This document shows positions 1-9,975 of a stretch of 64,000 nt of DNA, in pieces. The stretch comes from Muscardinus avellanarius. Its lineage: Eukaryota; Chordata; Mammalia; Rodentia; Gliridae. Below the pieces are notes generated by a model. The model saw only the letters and a program-made list of their open reading frames with translations, ran no database searches and was not told where the DNA came from. Both the position numbers and the translations under genes were made by a program. Numbering within the stretch: position 1 is the stretch's first letter; each line of letters opens with the position of its first letter. The DNA is taken from positions 116,210,915 to 116,274,914 of the forward strand of contig OY726564.1 in the NCBI GenBank assembly GCA_963383645.1. Reading direction: 5' to 3'.

Positions 1-184
1 GCACTGTGGTTTGAATGTCGGGCTCCAGCGAGAGGGCTCTTGTCATGCGCATGTGTTTGCGCTCAGCAAGGACAGCAAGACCTTCAGAACACTGAGGGCA
101 GACGGCAGTTCCCAGATGGAGGGAGCAGCGATGCGCCCGCGAGCCACTCACACTGTGAGCTCCCCAGCGAGGCCACTCACACTG

Positions 185-252
185 TGGGACTGGGGCCGAA
201 TCCAGGCGCTCTGCGATGAGCTACATCCCAGCCCTTTTTATTTTTTGTTTTA
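185..252 (-). repeat. SINE ID half, interrupted by a younger SINE
   Basis: A minus-strand shortened ID half (gagctacatcccagccc). The same element resumes at 512 after the insertion at 267-497. Confidence 0.75.
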
Positions 253-266
253 AAACAGGATCTTCC

Positions 267-449
267 AGCCGGGCATGGTGGTGCACGCTTGTAATCCCCG
301 CGCTTGGGAGGCTAGGACAGGAGGATCACAAGGTTCGAAGCCAGCCTCAGCTGGTTTAAGAGACCCTGTTTCCAAATAAAATATAAAATAGGTCTGGGAG
401 TGTAGCCCGGAGGTAGAAGGCCCCTGGGTTCCACCCCCCAGTACCACCC

Positions 450-480
<31 letters not shown>

Positions 481-497
481 TATACACACAAATATAC
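267..497 (+). repeat. B1-dID SINE nested in another SINE
   Basis: Full-length plus-strand copy with an A-rich/(TA)n tail. A 14-bp target-site duplication, aaacaggatcttcc, flanks it at 253-266 and 498-511. Confidence 0.95.
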
Positions 498-511
498 AAA
501 CAGGATCTTCC

Positions 512-718
512 TAGGTTGCTGACAGTCTCACCAGTTGTTGAGGCTGGCCTTGAATCCAGGGGCTTTCTACCTTTGAGCTACCCCTCCAACTCTCTTAATT
601 TTTCAAAAAATTTTGAAACAGGGCCTCGCTAAGTTTGCTGAGGCTGATCTCAAACCTACAATCCTCCTGTATCATCCTCCCAAGTACTAGGATTACAGGT
701 GAACATCCCTGTGCCCAG
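512..718 (-). repeat. B1-dID SINE fragments
   Basis: 512-558 continues the element broken at 252. Then another minus-strand copy, from ID half (ctacctttgagctac) to B1 end near 718. Confidence 0.85.
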
Positions 719-814
719 AAGTCAGAAGTGGGTTTTTACTTACTTATTTATGTATGCATTTACTTATTTATTTTGGGGGGGTATGTATGTGTGTGTATAT
801 ATGTGTGTGTGTAT

Positions 815-1009
815 GTAGTGCTGGGTATTGAACCGAGGGGCATTCTACCTCCAAGCTACACCCCAGCCCTATTTTATTTTTATTTTGAGACAGGGTCCCG
901 CTAGGTTGATGAGAGTCTCACTACTTGCTGAGGCCGCCCTTGAACCTGTCATCCTCCTGTCTCAGTCTCCCCAGTACTGGCATTACAGGCATATGCCATC
1001 ACGCCTGGC
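815..1009 (-). repeat. B1-dID SINE with (TG)/(TA) tail
   Basis: Minus-strand copy; the simple repeat at 722-814 is its expanded tail. Confidence 0.93.
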
Positions 1010-1204
1010 AGCATTCTTCATTTTTAAAAAATTGTTCCAATTTTTCATAGTAAGTGAATCATTTTCTTAAAAGTGGCTGTCAGGAATTTAATCTGTCCTT
1101 TGGTAGTCCTTATTTATATTCACTATTTACTTGAATATGGGTTTTGTGTCTGATAGCTCTCACTAGCTTCAGGGCTCCTTGTTATATTCTGAATATAAAA
1201 CAGC

Positions 1205-1411
1205 CGGAGCCAGGCGTGGTGGCCACGCTTGTCATCCCTGCACTTGGGAGGTGGAGACAGGAGGATCGTGCAGGTTCGAAGCCAGCCTTGCTGGCTTAAG
1301 AGACCCTGTTTCAAATAAAATATAAAAAAATAGGTCTGGGAGTGTAGCCCGGAGGTAGAAGGGTTCCATCCCCAGTACCCAGTACCACCAAAAACAAAAA
1401 ACAAAAAAACA
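1205..1411 (+). repeat. B1-dID SINE, short-B1 subfamily
   Basis: Carries the ttgctggcttaagagacc B1 deletion form. Confidence 0.93.
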
Positions 1412-1419
1412 GAGCCTGA

Positions 1420-1618
1420 GCCAGGGCCGGTGGCGCAGACTTGTAATCCCAGCATTTGGGAGGCTGAGACGAGAGGATGCGGTTCACGGACAGCCTCAGC
1501 TGCCCTTTTGCAACTCAGTGAGACCCTGTTTCAAAATAAAGAATAAAAAATAGGGCTGGGGGTGGAGCTCAGAGATTGAATGCCCCTGGCTTCCCTCCCC
1601 AGTACTGGGGAAAAAACC
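1420..1618 (+). repeat. B1-dID SINE
   Basis: Flanked by cagagcctg on both sides (target-site duplication). Confidence 0.93.
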
Positions 1619-1754
1619 AAACAAACCCAGAGCCTGGTGCCCAGTAGGTGTTATTTAGCTGAATAAACAACGAGAAGGCTGAAAACAAGCTGCACCATGA
1701 GTTTTCACAGGTAGCCATCTTTCACTTAGTGTCTGTCTTTATTTCGTGTTTGGC

Positions 1755-1830
1755 AGCCTTGCTGGGATCCAGCCCAGGGTCTCCTGCCTGCTAGGCAAGC
1801 ACCTTACCCTGAGGTACACCCCCAGGCCCT
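1755..1830 (-). repeat. Full-length ID element
   Basis: Retains the segment cctgctaggcaagcacctta that is deleted from the ID half of the dimeric SINEs. Confidence 0.8.
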
Positions 1831-2447
1831 TAAATGTTTTTATTTTATTTTCCAACCAGTAAATAATTCCAACCAGTAAATAAGTAAACAGTTATGGAAA
1901 CTCCTAACAAGAATTGGGGTCTTCAAATTGTGGAGATAAATCTCAAGTCTAAATGTGGTCAACATGCATCAAAAAATAGAAAAACCCTTTTTGCAACTTA
2001 CAACAAGCAAACGGTACAACGCGCTGGGATCACAGTAAGGGAGCGGACGAAAGGCAGCCACCAGGAGCCCGGGTGCGCAAGTCGAGCGGCGCCACTGACG
2101 CCCAGACCTCAGCGCGACACGGGCCGAGCCTGGGCAGCGGGGGAGAGCATGCCAGGCAGCGGGCACAGCAAGCCCTCGACCCTGGGGTGCCAACGAGTGC
2201 CCAAGATATGGAGATGGCAGCGTGGCTTGGATACAGTGCCCCAGGGAGCGCGTGGCACGGCTGAAGTCCCAGAGGCGGGGAAACTGATCACACAGAGGAT
2301 TTTTAGACCTTGCAGAGAAGTCTGATTTCATTGTCAGTGCCAGGGGATGCATTAAGGACCTTAAACAAGAAAGCAACACAATCTGGTTTGCATCTTAACA
2401 GAAATCATTTTCTTAGTTGGGTAAAGAGGACTGAAAAGAACTAAGGG

Positions 2448-2649
2448 GCGCCGGTCGTGGGGGCGCACGCTTGTCATCCCAGCATCTGAGAGGCTGAGAC
2501 CGGAGATCTCGTTCTGTGACCAGCCCCAGCTACTTATTGAGGCCCTCTGCAAGTCAGACCCTGCTTCAAAATGAAGAATAAAAATAGGGCTGGGGGTGCA
2601 GCTCGGAGGTAGAATGCCCCTGGGCCCCATCCCCAGTACCAAAAGAAAA

Positions 2650-2677
<28 letters not shown>
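2448..2677 (+). repeat. B1-dID SINE with target-site duplication
   Basis: A 14-bp duplication aaaagaactaaggg at 2434-2447 and 2678-2691 flanks it exactly. Confidence 0.96.
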
Positions 2678-2684
<7 letters not shown>

Positions 2685-3310
2685 CTAAGGGGGAGAGCGG
2701 GGAGACCAGCGAGGGCTATCACAATAAAACAGGCAAGAAATGGTGGCGACTTGGACAAAATGCTAGGAATGGAGGGAGGAAAACATCAATTCCAGATGCA
2801 TCTTAGAGATGCAAGAACTGGCTGGATGTGGGGACGAAGGACAGGGAGGAGTGGACGCTGGGCCGGGGCTCGGGCTGGGCCGCTGATGGACCGCAGAGCC
2901 CTTTACTAAGCTGAGTGGTGCAGTAACTGCGCTCGGTGCTGCTACTACCTGATTCCTGCTGCCTGCGGGTGGCCCGGACACCCAGGGCCAGTCCACCGAA
3001 TCCCTTACCACGCCCACTCTACCTCACATTGGTCACCTTCTCGTCCTTAACACTTGGTTTGCTCTTGGCTTCTGCAGGCCCAACCCTCCTGGTATTCCCT
3101 TACTCACAGAGCCTCGGTCACCATTCCACTTACCCGGGCACTCCCGTTCCTCCTCTCTTTCCTTGACTACATTCTCCCTCAGTGACCTCATCTGAGCAGG
3201 CCATGATTTAACTACTAGTCTCGTAAACACTCCCAGATCGGTATTTCCAACTAGGCCTTTCTCCTCACTTCCAAAACCCTCTACCTAACTGTCCTTTAAA
3301 TCTGCATCTG

Positions 3311-3532
3311 AGCCGGGCGTGGTGGGCACGCTTGTCATCCCCGCGCTTGGGAGGCTGAGACAGGAGGATGCACAGGTTCAAAGCCAGCCTCAGCTACTCA
3401 GTGAGGCTCTCAGCAACTTAGCGAGCCTCTGTTTCCAAATAAAATATTAAATAGGGCTGGGGTCTAGCCCAGAGGTAGAACGCCTCTGGGTTCCACCCCA
3501 GTACCGCAGAAATAAAGAAATAAACAAACAAA
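3311..3532 (+). repeat. B1-dID SINE, full length
   Basis: B1 half with the longer ttagcgagcctctg form, shortened ID half and AAAT/AAAC tail. Confidence 0.95.
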
Positions 3533-4197
3533 TCTCCATATGGATGCCTCCCAGCATCTCAAACTTAACACATGCCAATGGGCCCCTGTCTTCTTCCCCC
3601 AGCACTCCTACTCCTCCATCTCCTATTCTTCCTCTGCAAAAAGTCCCACCTTCCAAAAATCTGCCCAGCTTCCCAAGCCCCAAACCTAGGGATCATCTGT
3701 CTCCTCCACCTCCTATTTAAAGTCCACATCAGATCGATTTCCAATTTCCTTCTCAAGTTGGCTTCGCCAGCTCATGAGTACGTGTGGTCTTCACCAGGGG
3801 CTGCTCTCATCCAGGCCTCCACCTCCTCTGGGGGTTGTCCCGCAGCCCCCGGCGTCCCTGGGCTCAGCCTCACACCACGCTAGCCATTCTTCATTGGACC
3901 TGAGCAGCACACAAAGCTCTTGGTGAACTGGTGCCCCTGGCTGGATCTCCTGCCTCAATTTCCGCCAACCTCTTGCCATGCAGGTTAACTCGAGACTCTG
4001 TGGACCCAGTGCCTGCCCAGTGGCCTGACCTTGGTCTAAGGGGATACCCCTGCTTCAAGTTCTCATTGCACGCCTGTATCAAAGGATTTCTTATAGTCCT
4101 GACACATGGGACCTCTCCCACTGAACTGTAAATTACTTAAAGATAGAGACTGTCCTTCCTTGAATAGTCCAGATTCTTAACACGTAAGAGGTGCTTA

Positions 4198-4625
4198 CTT
4201 GCTGGTGCACGACTGTAATCCCAGTACTTGGGAGGCTAAGACAAGAGGATTGCATGTTCAAGGACAGCCTCATTAATACAGTAAGACTCTCATCAACCTA
4301 GCAAGACCCTATTTCAAGATAAAAAAAATAAGCTGGGCACGGTGGTACACGCTTGTAATCCAAGCATTCGGAAGACTGAGACAGGAAGATCATGGTTCAC
4401 CGGCAGCCTCAGTTACTTAGTGAGGCCCTTTATAATGTGGTGAGACCCTGTTTCAAAAATGAAGAATAAAAAATAGGGCTGGGGTGTAGCTTGGAGGTAG
4501 AATGTCCCTGGATTCCATCCCCAGTACTGTAAAAATAAGTAAGTAAATAAGGGCTGGGGTTGTAGCCCAGAGGTAGAATACCCCTGGGTTCCGTCCCACA
4601 GTACCGCACACACACACACACAAAA
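4198..4625 (+). repeat. Composite SINE: B1, then B1-dID plus extra ID half
   Basis: A B1 (4198-4325), a B1-dID (4331-4535) and a second ID half (4550-4608) ending in (CA)n. The direct repeat gaggtgcttact flanks the whole composite, so the B1-dID probably entered the tail of the first element. Confidence 0.85.
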
Positions 4626-4684
4626 TGAGGTGCTTACTAGATGTTTGCTGAGTAACTACCTGGCTCAAACTTCAGGAGCTTTTC

Positions 4685-4815
4685 TGGCCAGGCTCAGTGA
4701 TGTCCTCCTGGGACGGCGGAGGCAGGAGGACCACCGGAGCACAGGCATTTAAAGCCAGCCTGCACAAGGTAGTGAGAACCCATCTCAAAAGGAAAAAAAG
4801 TGCTTGTCTGTAAAA
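4685..4815 (+). repeat. Diverged B1 SINE
   Basis: B1-like left and right parts with poly-A; no ID half. Confidence 0.7.
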
Positions 4816-4984
4816 AAAAAAAAGAATTGTTGCGTGCAGAAGCAGAAAAAGCTGATTTGGAGAGAAAAAACATTCACTCATTTTCTACATTTAACCAATA
4901 ACATCAGCAGCAGATTTCTACAGATCACCATTCATACATTCATCTTTCAAAACCTAAGAGGCAGGTCCAATGCATAAACAATTA

Positions 4985-5041
4985 TTTTTGGTTGTTGTTG
5001 TTGTTGTTGTTGTTGTTATTATTATTATTATTATTATTATT
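4985..5041. repeat. (TTG)n(TTA)n microsatellite
   Basis: Trinucleotide run at the 3' tail of the minus-strand SINE that follows. Confidence 0.9.
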
Positions 5042-5095
5042 GGCAGTACTAGAGAGCAAACCCAGCAGAGCTGTACCACAGCTACATCTCCGTCC

Positions 5096-5126
<31 letters not shown>

Positions 5127-5190
5127 GGCAGTACTAGAGAGCAAACCCAGCAGAGCTGTACCATAGCTACATCTCCGTCCATTTTTTTTT
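5017..5190 (-). repeat. Duplicated ID half with (TTA)n, 85-bp period
   Basis: The block ggcagtactagagagc ... ctccgtccatt occurs at 5042 and 5127, differing at one visible base, each preceded by a (TTA)n run. It forms the 3' part of a minus-strand SINE whose B1 half continues to 5308. Confidence 0.9.
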
Positions 5191-5308
5191 TAATTGGAGA
5201 CAGGGTCTAATTGCCCAAGCTTGGCCTTCAACTTGCAATCCTCCTGCCTCAGCCTCCTCAGTCACTGGGATTCCAGGGATTCCAGCCATGTGCCACTGAG
5301 CCTGGATA
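5191..5308 (-). repeat. B1 half of a minus-strand SINE
   Basis: Continues from the duplicated ID halves at 5017-5190; ends gccactgagcctgg. Confidence 0.85.
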
Positions 5309-6052
5309 CACTTTTTTTTTTTTTTAAAGATCTTAACTGGCTTCATTTCTCAGTCTAGATTTGGGCTCCGAGTTTAATTAATTAAGACCATCATAATTGC
5401 TTTGTGTTCCACAGCAAATCTGACCTCTCACACTCAGTTGGCCAGAAGTACCCAAGACTTCTGATAAAACCTTTGCTTTAGGCTACTTGCTCCCTGTTTG
5501 CTTAAACACAAATACAAGCGCCGCCAAAACCCAAAACCATTTTGAACCTTTCCCTTTTCCTCAGAAGAGATATCGACACAAATGGAATCACATTTTACAA
5601 ACAGTGTATTTTATGTGTCTCACCCCGCGGGGCTTTCCTAGCTGCCCTGGACTCACTGGGTCAAGGGAACCCTTAGGACTCCAGAACTTCACCTTTCCCA
5701 GGTTCTAAAGACGCCATCCGCACTTTGTCACGAGAGGAATCACTGGGGAAACTCTGATATTCAGATCCCGTGATGCAACTAGCATTTGGCAAAACAAAAG
5801 GAACGCAAAGTCTCTGTGGTTTCTCGGCAGTTGGCCCTGTATAAACATGACTTAACCGAGTTTCGAGACAGCAACAAGTCCTCTGCTTAGAACAACAACA
5901 CGGAAAAAGTCCTGCGGCGGCCACCGCTGCCAGGTCCACAGAGCAACTCTCGCAGTTCACGTCAACAGGGGCTGAGGTTTACCATAAACTTGAGTCAGGA
6001 TATTTGATAAAGTGGGGGGGGGGGAGCTTTTTTTAAAAAAAGTAAAAGTGTC

Positions 6053-6254
6053 CAGCCGGGCATGGTGGCGCACGCTTGTAATCCCCACGCTTGGGAGGCA
6101 GAGACAGGAGGATCGCGCAGGTTCGAAGCCAGCCGCGCTGGCTTAGGAGACCCTGTTTCCAAATAAAAATGTAAAAATAGGTCTGGGAGTGTAGCCCGGA
6201 GGTAGAAGGGCTTCCAGGAACCCCAGTACCACCAAAAAAGAAAAAAAAAAAAAA
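6053..6254 (+). repeat. B1-dID SINE, CpG-rich short subfamily
   Basis: Diagnostic gccgcgctggcttagg in B1 and cttccaggaacccc in the ID half. Flanked by agtaaaagtgtcc on both sides. Confidence 0.95.
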
Positions 6255-6267
6255 AGTAAAAGTGTCC

Positions 6268-6487
6268 AGCCGGGCGTGGTGGGCACGCTTGTAATCCCCA
6301 CCCTTGGGAGGCTGAGACAGGAGGATCGCACGGGTTCGAAGCCAGCCTCAGCTACTTAGTGAGGCTCTCAGCAACTCAGTGAGACCCTGTTTCCAAATAA
6401 AATGTAAAAAAAAAAAAAAAGAAAAAAGGTCCGGGAGTATAGCCCGGGGGTAGAAAGCCTCAGGGTTCCACCCCCAGTACCACCAAA
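6268..6487 (+). repeat. B1-dID SINE, long subfamily, tandem to the previous
   Basis: Inserted immediately after the previous copy; the target motif gtaaaagtg recurs at its end with changes (ggtgaaagtg). Confidence 0.94.
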
Positions 6488-7011
6488 AACGGTGAAAGTG
6501 CGCCTTTTAAATGCTCCGAATCTTGTCAAACGATGGCGACTATTCTGGGAATTCCTGGGGATTTGATCAACTTAAGTCAGGTCACCTCGCTGGTGCCCTG
6601 GCCCGTGGCCTTCCCGGGGAGTCCGGTTAAACTTCTCCTCGGGGTTCTGCAGGAGGAGACGACTAGGAGACGACTCTCCGCCAGACAGGCTTTAACCTGG
6701 ATGTGCGCGCACTGGAAAGGGACCTTGCAGGCACGAGGGACGCCGGCTGAACACCAGGAACCGCGCCAACAAAGGCTCCCGGAGGGGGGCCCGCAGCCTT
6801 CCGCCGCCTCCCCGGGCGGGGGGGCCGGGCAGGACCGGACCCGAGCCCCCGGGCGGCGCGGGAGGCCGGAGCGCCCGGCCCTGGCCGCCGGGAGGGGCCG
6901 CCGGTGCCCTGGCGCGCGGCCCGGCCGGGGCAGCCAGGTAGGCGCCCTCCTCCGCGCCCCCGGGCCCCCGCGCCCGGCCCGCCCTCCCGCGCCCCGCGCC
7001 CCATCACTCAC

Positions 7012-7102
7012 GGAGCCCGAGCACCCCGGCCAGCGCCGCCCACAGCCGGCGCCCGCGCGCCGCGCCCCCCGCCCCGGCTCCGGGCCCCGCGGGCGCCGCC
7101 AT
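7012..7102 (-). CDS. MPZL1: MPZL1 (PZR) exon 1, signal-peptide exon
   Basis: MPZL1 is a type I membrane glycoprotein with one Ig V-type domain and cytoplasmic ITIMs that recruit the phosphatase SHP-2. This exon encodes only the start: 30 codons plus one base from the ATG at 7102-7100. It begins MAAPAGPGAGAGG and ends with a hydrophobic LWAALAGVLGL, closely resembling the human start (MAASAGAG ... LWSVLAAALGLL), which is the first part of the signal peptide. The exon stops at a clean donor GTGAGT (7011-7006). It lies in a CpG island directly downstream of a CCAAT/GC-box array, and the neighbouring tRNA-Pro pair and RCSD1 match human 1q24.2. Later exons are not in the window; the first intron is long in mammals. 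The rest of the protein is therefore unseen. Confidence 0.88.
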
Positions 7103-7187
7103 CCTCGTCCGCCGCCGCCGCCCAGCTGCGGCCCGCTCGCCCCGGCCGAGGCTCCGCGCTCTCCGCGCTCTCGGCCGCCGCCGGTGC

Positions 7188-7319
7188 CCGCGCGCTCATT
7201 GGCCGGCCCGCCCCTCCGCGCGCTCATTGGCCGGCCCGCCCCTCCGCGCGCTCATTGGCCGGCCCGCCCCTCCGCGCGCTCATTGGCCGGCCCGCCCCTC
7301 CGCGCGCTCATTGGCCGGC
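7188..7319 (-). promoter_or_regulatory. 28-bp tandem promoter repeat with five CCAAT boxes
   Basis: The motif attgg occurs at 7198, 7226, 7254, 7282 and 7310, exactly 28 bp apart. The sequence between is identical in every unit, giving about 4.7 perfect copies. On the MPZL1 sense (minus) strand each unit reads GGCCAATGAGCG, a full NF-Y site, plus a GAGGGGCGGG GC box (Sp/KLF type). The array starts 86 bp upstream of the MPZL1 ATG, so it should act as a proximal promoter element. Confidence 0.9.
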
Positions 7320-7390
7320 TCTGGGAATGCGCGTCGGCCGCGGCCCCGCCTCCTGCCTGCTCATGGGTCCGTTCTGCTCGCTCCCCGACG

Positions 7391-7404
7391 CTATTGGGCG
7401 GGGC
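7391..7404 (-). promoter_or_regulatory. Separate CCAAT box next to a GC box
   Basis: On the minus strand this reads CCCCGCCCAATAGC, a sixth CCAAT box about 80 bp beyond the repeat array and fused to a GC box. Unlike the array units its flanks are unique, so it may be the ancestral CCAAT element of the MPZL1 promoter. Confidence 0.5.
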
Positions 7405-7620
7405 GGCTGTTCGTTGGCCCTCGCGACGAGCGACCCGCCCTCGGCCCCGCCCGGGCGCCCGCGCCGGCGCCTGGGCTGCGGTCCAGCGGCCGAGCGCTCT
7501 TTGCCTGCGTGGCCGCCCGCGGCTCCCGCGTCGCCCTTCCCCGCCGGGTCCCGCCCGCGCCGCTGCAGCCCTGCTCGGCTTCTCTGGCTCGCCTGAGGAA
7601 AAGCAGGAGTGCGTTTACCT

Positions 7621-8551
7621 GGAGGAAAGAGAAAGAAGAGGGTTGGCGAGTGCGGAGAGACTGGTGATTCAGTCCTGCAGATAGAACATGTCTCCCTCGC
7701 CCTGTCTCCGGTCCAGGTTCTGGACTGGAGAAATTATGTGCCGCATCTCAGAAAGCCACCAGTTTTAGAAGTCTCCATCTTGTCTTAAGTTCCTGAGACC
7801 CCCTCCTTGGGCTGGGAAGTGTGGTCAGGGCAGGGCTGGAAATTGGAACTCTTTTCTACAGCCTGGATCTGGAGTGGAAGCGCGTTTTATTTGTTTTACG
7901 TTTGCAGGTCAATGTCCCTACCTAAGTGTCCCTGAAAGCCTGAGTGGGGGACGTGTCCCCAGCACACACCCGTGCTGAAGTGCCTTTGCTGGCACTGCCG
8001 GGCTTGGCGAGCTGGGCCTGGCTAGCCAACAGGTACTGGAGGGTGTACAAGCATCCTGAGGCCCGTAGCTCATCACAGGGGCACAGGGAAGATAAAAACG
8101 AGGGAAGAAAAAGAAACGCCCAAGCTGGAGGCGGATAGAGACAGATGAATTCTGGAGAATTAGGACAGGAAAGAAGGGAGTGCGTGGCCACCTCCTCCTT
8201 CAGTCTGTCTACCAGCGCCCTGTGCCTGCGGGCCTTGAAGTATAGAAAGCCCATGGCTTCCTTATCACTAAGGAGAGAAACCTAAAGAGCAGAGCAAGCC
8301 ATGTGGTGCCGACTCTGCAGAGGGTCCTTCTGAAGGGCTGGGTACCTGCCAGGAAGGGTGCAGGCGCATGAACTCAGCTGACATGCAGAGCCTGGACTTG
8401 GCCCTCAGGAAGCACCCAGGCCAGCAGTGCGGGCTCCCCGGCCTTCTCAAAAGTGCTTCTAAAGAAGGCCAAGTAAAGAGAAAGCTACGGCGCACGGGGA
8501 CAGGCGTTCTCAGACACCCCAGGGTGCTGCAGCTCCCATGTGGGTTGCGAT
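7621..8551. other. Upstream flank of MPZL1, no feature seen
   Basis: Unique-looking sequence between the CpG island and the first SINE. No exon of either neighbouring gene, RNA gene or repeat was recognised. Confidence 0.6.
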
Positions 8552-8552
8552 G

Positions 8553-8591
<39 letters not shown>
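8552..8591. repeat. (GC)n(CA)n microsatellite
   Basis: Alternating gcgcgc followed by CA dinucleotides. Confidence 0.95.
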
Positions 8592-8593
<2 letters not shown>

Positions 8594-8683
8594 CTCCCAG
8601 TCCTTTGAACTGCTGGCCCAGAGGAGTCTGGGAAAGACTCACAGAGCCTAATGTATTTGAGGTGGACTTTTTTCTTTCTTTTT

Positions 8684-8909
8684 GTGTGTGTGTGTGTGGA
8701 GGTGCTGGGGTTGGAACTCAGGGGCATTCTACCTCAGAGCTACACCCTCAGCTCTATTTTTTATTCTTGATTTTGAAACAGGGTCTCACTGAGTTGCAAA
8801 GGGCCACTCACTAAACGCACTAAGTAACTGAGGCTGTCTGTGAACCAGGATCCTCCTGTGTCAGCCTCCCAAATGCTGGGATGACAAGTGTGAGCCACCA
8901 TGCCTAGCC
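8684..8909 (-). repeat. B1-dID SINE, first of a same-target pair
   Basis: Flanked by tgaggtggactttt (8658) and tgaggtaaactttt (8910). Confidence 0.94.
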
Positions 8910-8942
8910 TGAGGTAAACTTTTATTTATTTACATTTATTTT

Positions 8943-9142
8943 GTGGTACTGGGGGTGGAACCCAGAGGCTTTCTACCTCCAGGCTATATTCCCAGCCCTA
9001 TTTTATGTTTTATTTGGAAACAGGGTCTCACTATGTTGCTGAGAGCCTCACTGAATAGCTGAGGCTGGTTTCGAACCTGCGCGATCCTCCTGTCTCAGCC
9101 TCCCAAGCACGGGGATTACAAGCGTGCGCCACCACGCGCGGC
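8943..9142 (-). repeat. B1-dID SINE, second of a same-target pair
   Basis: Flanked by tgaggtaaactttt (8910) and tgaggcggactttt (9143), so three copies of one target site are present. Confidence 0.94.
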
Positions 9143-9397
9143 TGAGGCGGACTTTTAAAGGACAAAATGCACCCACGACACAGGAAAGGCAGACTAAGAG
9201 ACCCCGAAGGCCCTGCCAGGTGTGAGGAGCGATGAATGTGTGCAGTCTGGAACCTCAGGGAAGGGAGGGAGCCGCTGTTAGAGAGAGAGGCTGTGGCCAT
9301 ATTCAGGAGAGCCTGCAGCTGTCTTTGCTCTGGAGACAGTATGGAGTGACCAGAGGGTGGCAAGCTCTGATCTGTGATGATTTTCTTTCTTTCTTTT

Positions 9398-9512
9398 TGA
9401 TGCTAGGGATTGAACCCTGGAACATTCTACCTCCGAGCTACACCCTCAGCCCTTTTAATTTTTTTTTTTTTTAATTTTGGAAGACGGTCCTGCCAAGTTA
9501 ATGAGGGTCTTA
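9398..9512 (-). repeat. Truncated B1-dID SINE
   Basis: ID half and the start of B1 only. Confidence 0.85.
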
Positions 9513-9750
9513 ATTCAGGAGACATATCTTTGCTAATATTTTTTTAAAATCAGGAAATTAGAGATCTAGTTTCTCCCTCTCCTGCTCACAGGGACACTAA
9601 ATTAGAGGAACAAAAAGTTACTCCTTATGGGAGGGGCTCATTGTTCTAGAAGAATAGTCACCATGCACCTCCGGTCTTCTCACGGACTGGGAAGAACTCG
9701 GTCTGGTTAGGAGTTGCTGGTGTCCACCTACCAAGACAAGGATACGGCCC

Positions 9751-9752
<2 letters not shown>

Positions 9753-9785
<33 letters not shown>

Positions 9786-9975
9786 GGGTCTGGGGATGGA
9801 ACCCAGAGGCATTTGACCTCAGAGCTACACCCCTGCCCTTTTCAGCCCTTTTTAATTTTTTATTTGGAAACAAGGTTTGATGAGAGTCTCACCGGGGCTG
9901 TCCTTGAATCTGCCATCCTCCTGTCTCCACCTCCCAAGTCCTGGGATTACAGGTGTGCACCACCACACCCGGCTG
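9753..9975 (-). repeat. B1-dID SINE with 31-bp poly-T
   Basis: Long, unbroken poly-T tail suggests a fairly recent insertion. Confidence 0.94.

Larger units (their letters stand above)
1..7011 (-). other. MPZL1: MPZL1 intron 1 (5' part, incomplete)
   Basis: No exon encoding the Ig domain was found on the minus strand. The interval holds nested SINEs listed separately. The stretches 1-185, 1628-1754, 1831-2433, 2692-3310, 3533-4190, 4801-4985 and 5340-6040 show no gene, RNA or recognisable repeat. Open frames there are short and unconserved in appearance. The 5' side of the intron (6590-7011) belongs to the CpG island. Confidence 0.7.
6590..7620. promoter_or_regulatory. MPZL1: CpG island at the MPZL1 start
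   Basis: About 1 kb of very GC-rich sequence with CpGs at nearly full density, flanked by ordinary sequence on both sides. It contains MPZL1 exon 1 at 7012-7102 and, upstream on the minus strand, a CCAAT/GC-box array. There is no TATA box at the expected distance, so this looks like a housekeeping-type dispersed promoter. Long open frames across it on both strands follow from the scarcity of stop codons in GC-rich DNA. A divergent plus-strand transcript is possible but nothing in the sequence requires one. Confidence 0.88.

Noticed and set aside
4982..5182. Poly-Asn / poly-Leu frames
   Set aside because: Translation of (TTA)n and (TTG)n repeats.
6533..7684. 383-codon plus-strand frame through the CpG island
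   Set aside because: Arg/Pro/Ala-rich translation of CpG-island DNA and of the promoter repeat, antisense to MPZL1 exon 1; no known domain.
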